Shown here piece after piece: positions 1 through 4,972 of a stretch of 8,877 bases of DNA. The notes below the pieces were generated by a model. That model searched no databases. It was not told the origin of the DNA and saw only the letters and a program-made list of their open reading frames with translations. The DNA comes from Candidatus Aenigmatarchaeota archaeon (GTDB lineage Archaea; Aenigmatarchaeota; Aenigmatarchaeia; GW2011-AR5). The DNA lies in the NCBI GenBank assembly GCA_018304565.1, contig JAGVVX010000039.1:1-8877 (forward strand). Direction: 5' to 3'. How positions within the stretch are numbered: the first letter of the stretch is position 1; each line of letters starts with the position of its first letter. The position numbers were made by a program, and so were the translations under genes.

Positions 1-1
1 G

Positions 2-673
2 CTGGAAAAGCAGAGCCGCAAGACCAAGATGCGCGTTTATGCAGCCGGGTCTTTCATAAATATTTTCCTCGCTGGAATTATTTTATTGCTGCTGGTCCTG
101 ATTTCAAGTGCGTTTTTCGTCCCTTCCGGCGTCGCTTTTTATGCGCCTGACAATTCTTCTTTCGGAAAAAATGTCACAGCCTCGATAACTGAGATCAGCG
201 GGCAGCGCATAAACAGCATAGACCAGCTGCGCAATGAGCTGGCAAAGCATGAACCTGGAGATACTATTGAAGTCAAAACGGCAGAAATTGATTCGGGTGC
301 GCCTATCTTTTCACCTCTGCCTAGCTCGGGGCTTGTGATAAACGACAAAAACGTAGAATCCCATACGCTTGTTTTGCAGGGCACTGATGACAGCAGGCCT
401 GTTCTGGGTATTGCAGTTATCGGCACTTCCTATGTTTTCCTGCTCGGTTCCGGGATGCTTGTATTTTATACGCTGCTTTTCTGGCTGTTTGCAATCAGCT
501 TTTTTGTAGGGCTGGTGAATATACTGCCGTTGAAGCCCCTGGACGGTGGTTTCCTCTTCGAAGAAATAGTGAAAAAATTCACGAGGCACCACAAGCCAAT
601 AGTCACGGGCATGAGCCTGTTGATGTTCTTGCTTATTGCTTTCAGCATACTTGGCCCGATTTTATTGCCTTAG
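2..673 (+). CDS. Site-2 protease family (M50) membrane metalloprotease, C-terminal part
   Basis: The frame is open at the left edge, so the true start and the HEXXH zinc site lie outside the window. Counting from the Met at base 29, a membrane segment lies at about residues 7-31 and a soluble PDZ-like region at about 50-130 (a stretch around ISGQRINSIDQL resembles the PDZ carboxylate-binding edge). Hydrophobic segments follow at about 132-166 and 191-213. The motif NILPLKPLDGG at 164-174 is the second zinc-ligand motif of M50 site-2 proteases, with the Asp at 172 as the expected ligand. Members cut substrates within the membrane, often to release regulators; the substrate here is unknown. The gene converges with the DUF655 gene, with only 8 bases between the stops. 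Family assignment is strong; function is inferred. Confidence 0.85.
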   Translation: MEKQSRKTKMRVYAAGSFINIFLAGIILLLLVLISSAFFVPSGVAFYAPDNSSFGKNVTASITEISGQRINSIDQLRNELAKHEPGDTIEVKTAEIDSGAPIFSPLPSSGLVINDKNVESHTLVLQGTDDSRPVLGIAVIGTSYVFLLGSGMLVFYTLLFWLFAISFFVGLVNILPLKPLDGGFLFEEIVKKFTRHHKPIVTGMSLLMFLLIAFSILGPILLP

Positions 674-681
674 GCAGAAAA

Positions 682-1233
682 TTACTCCCTTCTTCTTGGC
701 TGTGTTACAAAAAGATAGTATTTTTCATCACCGGTGAGCTCTTCGATTATGCGCCTCACTATAATTTTCGCAGGATCAGGGAAAAGTTTTACCCTTTCGC
801 TGATGTCCTTGAAACTTTCAAACGGTTTCTTTCTCTTCTCGTCAAGTATGTCTATCAGGTGCTTCTTGCCGATGCCTGGCAGCAGCTGGAACTGGTGCAT
901 CCTGGGCGTGATAGAGTAGCCCTTGTTGAAGAAATCCACAAAACGCGCTTCGTTCTTCCTTACCAGTTTTTCTATTATTTCTTCCAGTGTTCTTTGTGAA
1001 TGGTTTGTAAGGTTTCTGTACTCAATCTGGCCTTTTATGAACCTTATCTTGTCGCGCTTGCCTTCGCCTATGTAGACTTCTTCCTCGGGGCGCAATGTAA
1101 CGTCTTCCCGCGGTACAAGCTCAAGCAGCGAGAAGAAGGAACTGCCTATGGCTTGGGCTACTGGTTCCGCGTGCCTTCTGTCCGGATATCCTGTTGGCAA
1201 AAAATCTAGGATTATGCATGTCTCTTCTTTCAT
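682..1233 (-). CDS. DUF655 family predicted RNA-binding protein
   Basis: This 183-residue protein matches the archaeal DUF655 (COG1491) family in length and layout. A beta-rich N-terminal half (about 1-75, with the RPEEEVYIGEGKRDKI region) is followed by a helical part. A helix-hairpin-helix motif, LLPGIGKKHL, lies at about 117-126, and the tail is basic. The helix-hairpin-helix suggests nucleic-acid binding; the biochemical role of the family is not established. In many archaea it sits in the order rpl21e, rpoF, DUF655, ksgA, and the first three occur here in that order. The ATG at 1233 is preceded by a GAGGT ribosome-binding site about 8 bases upstream. No ksgA follows; the next gene converges instead. 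It is separated from rpoF by about 530 bases of repeats, so it may be transcribed on its own. Confidence 0.85.
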   Translation of the reverse strand: MKEETCIILDFLPTGYPDRRHAEPVAQAIGSSFFSLLELVPREDVTLRPEEEVYIGEGKRDKIRFIKGQIEYRNLTNHSQRTLEEIIEKLVRKNEARFVDFFNKGYSITPRMHQFQLLPGIGKKHLIDILDEKRKKPFESFKDISERVKLFPDPAKIIVRRIIEELTGDEKYYLFVTQPRRRE

Positions 1234-1312
1234 TTGTCATTACCTCAAACACTCTTATCACTCATAGATGTTTCCTTGCTTTTCTTGAATATGGATAATC
1301 AACTTTAAAAAG

Positions 1313-1376
1313 AAGGAGAAAACCTAGGTTTTTCTCTCCTTTCTAATCCTCATTCCTAATTAAGAATATTATTTTT
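1313..1376 (-). repeat. Dispersed repeat, inverted copy of the 7701-7943 family
   Basis: Bases 1344-1376 are an exact reverse complement of the 33-base cores at 7810-7842 and 7882-7914. The flanks match as well: a palindromic box around CCTAGG (about 1313-1342) corresponds to 7917-7943, and an A/T-rich stretch corresponds to the segment beside the core at 7810. A more degenerate copy seems to follow at about 1395-1440. The copy lies upstream of the DUF655 gene. Its arms of GGAGAAAA and TTTTCTCC could form a hairpin in RNA, so it might end transcripts, but this is inference. Confidence 0.85.
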
Positions 1377-1507
1377 CTTTTCAAGGATTTTCTTTTCCTA
1401 GTTTTTCTCCCTTCTAACCCTCTTTCCTAATCTAAACTTTTCTTTTTTCTACTCAGAAGCGTTCCTGTACAATTCTGTCGCTTCTAGAATCGGTGGAGTA
1501 GAACTAG

Positions 1508-1616
1508 ATTCTCAAAAAGCGCAGCTTTTTGGAATTCTCGAAATCCAAAGGATTTCGGAATCTCAGAGAAACGAAGTTTCTCTGAAGATCTCGGAGAAGC
1601 TTCGCTTCTCCCAAGA
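1508..1616. repeat. Four-hairpin palindromic element, copy 1 (intergenic)
   Basis: This 109-base unit consists of four near-adjacent perfect hairpins, each with a 3-base loop: 1514-1530 (7 bp, loop GCA), 1539-1557 (8 bp, loop AAA), 1564-1584 (9 bp, loop GAA) and 1593-1611 (8 bp, loop TTC). An inverted copy lies at 5068-5176. The two copies have identical stems and spacers apart from one base at the outer edge; the other differences are in the loops. This copy lies between rpoF and the DUF655 gene. Confidence 0.93.
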
Positions 1617-1654
1617 ATTCGAGCAGGAGAAAAGAAGATAAACTGATTTATTTT

Positions 1655-1762
1655 GCTATCGCGAAAACTGCTGGTTTTAACCAGCAGATGACGATAAAGC
1701 GATAGCGAAAGACATCCACAAAGAAACCAGCAACTTTAGTTGCTGGTAACAAAGAGGATGTC
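1655..1762. repeat. Pair of nested hairpins reaching the rpoF stop codon
   Basis: Two compound palindromes lie side by side. In the first, GCTATCG (1655-1661) pairs with CGATAGC (1700-1706) and encloses a CTGCTGGTT/AACCAGCAG hairpin. In the second, GACATCC (1711-1717) pairs with GGATGTC (1756-1762) and encloses the near-perfect palindrome ACCAGCAACT-TT-AGTTGCTGGT (1726-1747). The outer arm of the second overlaps the rpoF stop codon (1761-1763). On the rpoF transcript it would fold immediately after translation ends, so it could protect the 3' end or end the transcript. That role is inferred; the pairing is visible. Confidence 0.75.
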
Positions 1763-2090
1763 ATTTCTTGTATTTCTTGACGATCTCTACAATCTGTTTT
1801 ATTTCCTCTTTCTTCAGGTTTGTTCTTTCCTTGGAAAAAAGCATTTCGACTTCCTCATCTGTGTCAGGAAGTATGTTGATTATCAGGGCTATGTATCGCG
1901 GCTTCAGGATTGCTATTTTGCCCAGGTCTTCAATTATGTTTTTCAGCTGAGCCTGTGTGAGCTTTGGCACCTTTTCCAGGTATTCCAAGCATATCTTCTG
2001 CTCGTAAACAAGATCCCTTTCTCCCTTCCTTTCCTCAAGTATCCTTTTCGCTTCCGGTATAGTTATGTCCTCTTCTTCGATTAGCTCCAT
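1761..2090 (-). CDS. rpoF: DNA-directed RNA polymerase subunit Rpo4 (RpoF)
   Basis: This is the archaeal counterpart of eukaryotic Rpb4, which pairs with Rpo7 to form the stalk of RNA polymerase that contacts nascent RNA and initiation factors. The sequence has the typical short layout: an N-terminal part (ITIPEAKRILEERK) that contacts Rpo7, then an HRDC-like helical domain with PKLTQAQLKNIIEDLG and the late motif ILPDTDEEVEMLF. I place the start at the ATG at 2090 (109 residues). A GGGGA ribosome-binding site (about 2098-2102) lies 7 bases upstream of it, whereas an in-frame TTG at 2096 has almost no spacing. It lies between rpl21e and the DUF655 gene, as in other archaea, but with palindromes on both sides. 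Confidence 0.93.
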   Translation of the reverse strand: MELIEEEDITIPEAKRILEERKGERDLVYEQKICLEYLEKVPKLTQAQLKNIIEDLGKIAILKPRYIALIINILPDTDEEVEMLFSKERTNLKKEEIKQIVEIVKKYKK

Positions 2091-2110
2091 AAACAAATCC
2101 CCTTCTTGCT

Positions 2111-2181
2111 CAGAGAAGCTTTGCTACTCTGGCATCCCAAAGAGCAAAGCTCTTTGAGGATTTCAGAAAAGAAAGGCCTTT
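2111..2181. repeat. Palindromic repeats between rpl21e and rpoF
   Basis: The gap between two normally adjacent genes holds hairpins of the same build as elsewhere in the window. One lies at 2111-2131 (CAGAGAAGC, loop TTT, GCTACTCTG, one mismatch) and a perfect one at 2138-2156 (CAAAGAGC, loop AAA, GCTCTTTG). A 10-base palindrome, AAAGGCCTTT, follows at 2172-2181. Stem sequences resemble but do not equal those of the 109-base element. If transcribed with the operon they would fold in the leader of rpoF. Confidence 0.7.
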
Positions 2182-2237
2182 GTATGTCCCAAAGAAAACA
2201 AAGACCTCTTCTCTTTATTCATCATTATAATCCTCTC

Positions 2238-2522
2238 TTAATTCTTATTTTTTTGCGGCTTGAGATGTTCTGGCCTCAAGAAAAGAGTCTTCGTCGCATC
2301 GTGGTCTGTTATTTGAACCATGTAGCTCTTGCCTCTTTTCTCGATTATCTTTCCTGTTGCTCCCTGGAAACGCGGGTGCGGGAGCTTTGAGCTTGGCAGG
2401 AAATCCACATGTACTGCATCGCCAGGAGAAAACTTTCTTATGTAAGGACCTATGCCGATTGCTTTCTTGCCTGACAGCTTGTTCCTTGATTTTCTCATCT
2501 TTCCGTAAGATTTTCGTACCAT
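2238..2522 (-). CDS. rpl21e: Large ribosomal subunit protein eL21
   Basis: This 94-residue basic protein has the eL21 family pattern: an N-terminal RKSYGKMRKSRNKLS segment, the GIGPYIRKFSPGDAVHVDFLPS stretch (about 23-44), HPRFQGATGKIIEKRGKSY (about 49-67) and a C-terminal LRPEHLKPQ. It is a structural protein of the archaeal and eukaryotic 50S/60S subunit and binds rRNA. Length is normal for archaea. The ATG at 2522 follows a 45-base gap that contains a clear TATA box, so the gene probably opens a transcript with rpoF. The upstream cysteine-rich gene and pus10 run in the same direction. Confidence 0.96.
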   Translation of the reverse strand: MVRKSYGKMRKSRNKLSGKKAIGIGPYIRKFSPGDAVHVDFLPSSKLPHPRFQGATGKIIEKRGKSYMVQITDHDATKTLFLRPEHLKPQKNKN

Positions 2523-2556
2523 ATTATCAACAAGCCTTTACCATCTTTCAAAGAAA

Positions 2557-2566
2557 GATTTAAATG
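2557..2566 (-). promoter_or_regulatory. TATA box for rpl21e
   Basis: CATTTAAATC on the minus strand lies about 35-44 bases before the rpl21e ATG and touches the stop codon of the upstream gene (2568-2570). Archaeal TATA boxes sit about 26 bases before the transcript start, which leaves room for a short leader. Inferred from sequence and spacing. Confidence 0.55.
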
Positions 2567-2567
2567 T

Positions 2568-2918
2568 CTACTTTTCGGCTGCCATCTGGCCTATAAAGCT
2601 GTCAACAAGCACGCCTATTTCCTGATAAAATTCCCCAAATCTTTCTTTTATTCCCTGGCAATATTTTATTCCATTGTGTGTTGCAACGGGCAAATTAAGC
2701 TCTCTTGCCTTGCGAACGATTTCTGCAGGATCGAAAAACGGATTCGTTATTGAATAACCATAGTCGTAGCATCCGCGCAAAAGACATATTGCTACAAGTT
2801 CGTGATCGAAACCATAATCTGTACCAAATCTCTCCTTATGCGTTTTTGATACATCGCAATTTATGCAACCGCGCACACTGATAAAATAAGGAACATCTGC
2901 AGCTTCAGCCTTTGACAT
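2568..2918 (-). CDS. Hypothetical cysteine-rich protein in the pus10-rpl21e cluster
   Basis: I do not recognise this family. The product is 116 residues, soluble, with five cysteines at 18, 21, 45, 50 and 87. The first two form CINC, and the pair at 45/50 and the one at 87 could complete a metal site, but this is inference. Notable stretches are GTDYGFDHELVAI (32-44), a helix around DPAEIVRKARELNLPV (63-78) and THNGIKYCQGIKERF (80-94). Its ATG lies inside the end of pus10: the two frames overlap by 14 bases (2905-2918), so the genes are probably translated together. No extra ribosome-binding site is evident. Base composition resembles the neighbours, so it is probably a resident gene. A role near tRNA or ribosome maturation would fit the context only. 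Confidence 0.7.
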   Translation of the reverse strand: MSKAEAADVPYFISVRGCINCDVSKTHKERFGTDYGFDHELVAICLLRGCYDYGYSITNPFFDPAEIVRKARELNLPVATHNGIKYCQGIKERFGEFYQEIGVLVDSFIGQMAAEK

Positions 2919-4122
2919 GTATTTTCATCACGTCCAGTTCCTTGCACGTGCATTCATTCTTCAGCAGCTCGGATATGCTAGGTCTTGTCCTTCCGCTGTC
3001 GCCGCTTATGAGTTCTTTAATATAAAGCCCGGCTTCCCCGCGCACCTCAATCATGAAGGTTCGTTTGTCCATGTACTTGTATTTTATTTGTTTTACGTGC
3101 CTTTTCCGGCGCAGATCAGCGCGCCGGTGCAAAACACGCTGGGGCGTTCTTTGGCTTATTTCCCCTACAATACTCTTTATTTCCTCAAGATCATCTTTAC
3201 TAATTGGTTTATTGCATTTCACAACAGCCCTGTATGTTTTGTCGGTGCGCGCTTCTTTTATTCGCCTGACTTCTTCAATATTTGATGGCCGCAAATTCCT
3301 GACCTTAACTTCTTTTCCTATTTTTCCGGCAAGTTTCTTCATTGCAGTTTCACGCCTTTTCGGGCCTGTAATCTCAAGAACAAACGGCCGCCATGCGAGG
3401 CATCTTGCATCGATGTCCTCCCTGCCCATTCCATGAAGTTTGTGCCCTCTTCCGCGGGTAGCCAGCATGAACGGCTTTGCGATTATTTCTTCTACGCTGG
3501 TCCTGTATTTCTTTGATGGCCATTTTGTCTGGGGTATGCCGCGCTTGAGTTTCTGGTACTCGCCATAAATGAAAATAGGATTTGGAGTGATTTCTATCTT
3601 TCCGCTTCCAAAGTTGACAATCATGTTCACATCAGGATTCTTCCTGCTGAACCGCGTCTTTGTTGCTGCTTCTGCAAGTTTTCCAATTTCGCGGTTTATC
3701 TCGGCCTTTAACGGCTCGCAATAGTCTATTCCAACGCGTTCCCATAGCGCCTCTTCCTTTTCAATGAGGCCGGAAGAAAGCCTTGTGCCTATGAGAAATG
3801 TTTTGTACTCATATTGCCTGTTTTTTGCAATCTTCTCGGCGTGTTTTTCCAGCCGGGCGAAAATATCGCCGCAAACAGAGCACTGCTTTCTTGCTGTTTT
3901 GGCTTTGATCTCGAGATTATGGAAGGCGTAGTCATGAAAATTTGACATGTCTGCAGCCCCCTTGTAGTCTTCGTTGTCTATGGACATCGCAGCAATTGTT
4001 CTCAGCAGCTTCCCTCTTTCATTATTTGTAAAGCCTGAAAGCAGCTGTCCGAACTGCCTCCCAAGGCAGTTATCGCATGCTGGCTGCTCAAGAATCCGCA
4101 ACGTTTTTTCGAGGAGGTTCAT
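2905..4122 (-). CDS. pus10: tRNA pseudouridine synthase Pus10
   Basis: Archaeal Pus10 makes pseudouridine at tRNA positions 54 and 55. This 405-residue protein has the family layout: an N-terminal zinc-binding region with CDNC (16-19) and CSVC (81-84), a THUMP-like central region (about 85-190), and a C-terminal catalytic domain. The catalytic motif GREDIDAR lies at 233-240; the Asp at 236 is the likely catalytic residue. The sequence after it, CLAWRPFVLEI, is also typical. Length is normal. The ATG at 4122 has no good ribosome-binding site. A TATA-like TTTAAA at 4145-4154 lies 23-32 bases upstream, which fits a leaderless transcript. The initiator tRNA gene ends only about 40 bases upstream on the same strand; this tRNA has the usual TTC T-loop start that Pus10 would modify. 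It is followed by the cysteine-rich gene with a 14-base overlap. Confidence 0.94.
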   Translation of the reverse strand: MNLLEKTLRILEQPACDNCLGRQFGQLLSGFTNNERGKLLRTIAAMSIDNEDYKGAADMSNFHDYAFHNLEIKAKTARKQCSVCGDIFARLEKHAEKIAKNRQYEYKTFLIGTRLSSGLIEKEEALWERVGIDYCEPLKAEINREIGKLAEAATKTRFSRKNPDVNMIVNFGSGKIEITPNPIFIYGEYQKLKRGIPQTKWPSKKYRTSVEEIIAKPFMLATRGRGHKLHGMGREDIDARCLAWRPFVLEITGPKRRETAMKKLAGKIGKEVKVRNLRPSNIEEVRRIKEARTDKTYRAVVKCNKPISKDDLEEIKSIVGEISQRTPQRVLHRRADLRRKRHVKQIKYKYMDKRTFMIEVRGEAGLYIKELISGDSGRTRPSISELLKNECTCKELDVMKIHVKG

Positions 4123-4144
4123 GAATATATCATTCCAGAAATAA

Positions 4145-4154
4145 CCTTTAAAAC
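4145..4154 (-). promoter_or_regulatory. TATA box for pus10
   Basis: GTTTTAAAGG on the minus strand lies 23-32 bases before the pus10 ATG, the distance expected for a leaderless archaeal mRNA. It directly follows a T-rich run after the tRNA 3' end (4148-4161) that may end the tRNA transcript. Confidence 0.5.
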
Positions 4155-4197
4155 AAAATTATAGCGGAGATAGGATTTGAACCTACGACCTTCGGGT

Positions 4198-4211
4198 GCC
4201 CCAGAACAACC
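4198..4211 (-). other. tRNA intron 3 (position 37/38, 14 bases)
   Basis: This is the canonical archaeal intron position, directly 3' of the anticodon. The BHB folds well: outer helix is the anticodon stem, and a 4-bp central helix pairs C32-C33-C34-A35 with TGGG of the intron. The 5' bulge is T36-A37-G and the 3' bulge is G-C-A38. Cuts after the second bulge base give exactly the 37/38 junction. Confidence 0.8.
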
Positions 4212-4219
4212 TATGGGCC

Positions 4220-4248
4220 ATTCGTGAAACCTTCAAAAGAAAGCTTTT
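4220..4248 (-). other. tRNA intron 2 (position 29/30, 29 bases)
   Basis: This intron splits the anticodon stem inside the GGG run of the initiator. A 4-bp central helix pairs TCGT of exon 2 (bases 24-27 of the tRNA) with ACGA near the intron end. The bulges are C28-G29-A and A-T-G30. The intron body itself forms a hairpin with a TTTT loop. Cutting after the second bulge base gives the 29/30 junction. Confidence 0.75.
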
Positions 4249-4265
4249 CGACGAGCACTCCAGGC

Positions 4266-4296
4266 TTTGAGTGATTCTAGAAATTTCTAAAATCAA
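4266..4296 (-). other. tRNA intron 1 (D-loop position about 14/15, 31 bases)
   Basis: The intron body is an almost perfect palindrome (TGATTTTAGAA pairing with TTCTAGAATCA, one G-T pair). The central helix is weaker than in the other two introns: G10-A11-G12 pairs with CTC, next to a G-A mismatch. The end may slide by one or two bases because A's flank both sides. The endonuclease stop codon (4293-4295) lies inside it. Confidence 0.65.
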
Positions 4297-4877
4297 TGCT
4301 CCACTCCGCTATAAGCCAATCTTACTTTATACGAGTTATGATTTAAATGCTTGAATTCAGTAGATATTCTTGCTCTCCATATAAGATTTTCTGTTTTATA
4401 ATTTTTCTGGGACCAGATTTTTCTTACTGGTATGTTAAAAGACTGACAAAGTCTTAAAATATTAAACAACGTAATCTTATTCTTTTGAGTTAGTTGTATT
4501 TCTCCATGCTTGACATAGCCATCTGCATCTATAAAGCCAGAAATTAAACCTAATCTATAATCAATTGAATTTTCATTTGATTTTCTGAAATTCTTTACCG
4601 ATATTTCAATAAATTTCATTAACTTTTTCGAGTTTGTTTTTATTCTAAACGAGTTAGATCTCTTGTCAACTATTCTGAAATGTTTCAAAGATAATTTTGA
4701 TAAAATATTACATAACTTTTTGGATATTTCATTATCACTTTGAGAATTAAAATACAATTCAACCATATAATGCCTATCATTCTTACTATGATAACAATAT
4801 CCGTCTCCTATAAAGAATCCAATAAAATATCCAATTTCTTTTTCAGTTAAATTTTCAAATTTTGGAATATTCATCAT
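4293..4877 (-). CDS. LAGLIDADG homing endonuclease
   Basis: Counted from an upstream in-frame TTG at 4889, there are two LAGLIDADG motifs: YFIGFFIGDGYC at 21-32 and LGLISGFIDADG at 113-124. The acidic residues at 29 and 123 should bind the catalytic metal ions. With both motifs in about 194 residues it resembles compact monomeric archaeal enzymes such as I-DmoI, which cut long asymmetric DNA targets. I prefer the ATG at 4877 or 4874 as start: a GGGGTGG ribosome-binding site (4879-4885) lies directly upstream, and the TTG would lie before it. The gene is much richer in A+T than its neighbours, which points to recent transfer. Its last six codons and stop run into the 5' end and first intron of the initiator tRNA. 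The ORF looks intact, so the enzyme may be active. Confidence 0.88.
   Translation of the reverse strand: MMNIPKFENLTEKEIGYFIGFFIGDGYCYHSKNDRHYMVELYFNSQSDNEISKKLCNILSKLSLKHFRIVDKRSNSFRIKTNSKKLMKFIEISVKNFRKSNENSIDYRLGLISGFIDADGYVKHGEIQLTQKNKITLFNILRLCQSFNIPVRKIWSQKNYKTENLIWRARISTEFKHLNHNSYKVRLAYSGVEH
4341..4350 (-). promoter_or_regulatory. Possible tRNA promoter inside the endonuclease gene
   Basis: GCATTTAAAT on the minus strand lies 31-40 bases before the tRNA 5' end, within the endonuclease coding sequence. A second candidate, TATAAA, lies at 4326-4331 but is rather close to the tRNA. Either would make tRNA transcription depend on sequence brought in or kept by the mobile gene. Confidence 0.4.
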
Positions 4878-4887
4878 TCCACCCCGC
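4878..4887 (-). repeat. Partial duplicate of the tRNA 5' end
   Basis: GCGGGGTGGA here matches GCGGAGTGGA at 4300-4309, the tRNA 5' end, in 9 of 10 bases and the same direction. The endonuclease gene lies between them. The same bases serve as ribosome-binding site for the endonuclease, so chance or function could explain the likeness. Confidence 0.35.
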
Positions 4888-4908
4888 AAATATATTTATT
4901 GAGAAACG

Positions 4909-4917
4909 CTTTTAAAT
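4909..4917 (-). promoter_or_regulatory. TATA box for the endonuclease gene
   Basis: ATTTAAAAG on the minus strand lies 32-40 bases before the preferred ATG at 4877, leaving room for a short leader that includes the ribosome-binding site. A second AT-rich box (AAATATATTT, about 4888-4897) is too close to the start to serve. The box is divergent to the promoter at 4936. Confidence 0.4.
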
Positions 4918-4935
4918 GAGTGCAGAAATCTGATA

Positions 4936-4947
4936 AAAATATTTATA
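4936..4947 (+). promoter_or_regulatory. TATA box for the small gene at 4973
   Basis: AAAATATTTATA ends 25 bases before the ATG at 4973, the spacing expected of a leaderless archaeal transcript. Its presence supports the small ORF as a real gene. Confidence 0.55.
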
Positions 4948-4972
4948 CAAGCAAGGACATAATAAAGATGCA

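Larger units (their letters stand above)
4162..4310 (-). tRNA. Initiator tRNA-Met (CAT) with three introns
   Basis: The acceptor arms AGCGGAG (4304-4310) and CTCCGCT (4163-4169) pair perfectly over 7 bp, with discriminator A at 4162. The T arm is GTAGG/CCTAT with loop TTCAAAT, and the variable loop is AGGTC. Removing three introns (4266-4296, 4220-4248, 4198-4211; 31, 29 and 14 bases) leaves a 75-base tRNA. It has D stem GAGC/GCTC, anticodon stem TCGGG/CCCGA and loop CCCATAA, with anticodon CAT at 4213-4215. The A1-T72 pair and three consecutive G-C pairs (29-31 with 39-41) are initiator marks of archaea and eukaryotes. Position 33 is C instead of the usual T. The 5' 18 bases are also read by the endonuclease ORF, whose stop codon lies in the first intron. 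Isotype is firm; the exact cut sites follow from BHB geometry. Confidence 0.9.

Noticed and set aside
1508..1616. CRISPR-like array
   Set aside because: The four palindromes have different sequences and almost no spacers between them; no cas gene is seen. Direct repeats at 7701-7914 are unevenly spaced and lack unique spacers of constant length.
1740..2084. Plus-strand frame of about 114 codons opposite rpoF
   Set aside because: It is a shadow of the conserved Rpo4 sequence, rich in Phe, Tyr and Leu as expected from the reverse of Lys/Glu codons.
1761..2096. TTG at 2096 as start of rpoF
   Set aside because: The GGGGA ribosome-binding site would be only about one base away, whereas the ATG at 2090 has a normal 7-base spacing.
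2917..3436. Plus-strand frames opposite pus10
   Set aside because: They have no ribosome-binding site, promoter or family likeness, and pus10 is clearly coding on the other strand.
4162..4310. Reading the tRNA as Pro (GGG) or Gln (CTG) with a single long intron
   Set aside because: The CTGGGGC stretch looks like an anticodon loop but no 5' stem pairs with the sequence after it. Only the three-intron CAT solution gives full D and anticodon stems and initiator marks.
4293..4889. TTG at 4889 as start of the endonuclease
   Set aside because: The ribosome-binding site GGGGTGG lies inside that extension, directly before two ATG codons; the conserved part begins after them.
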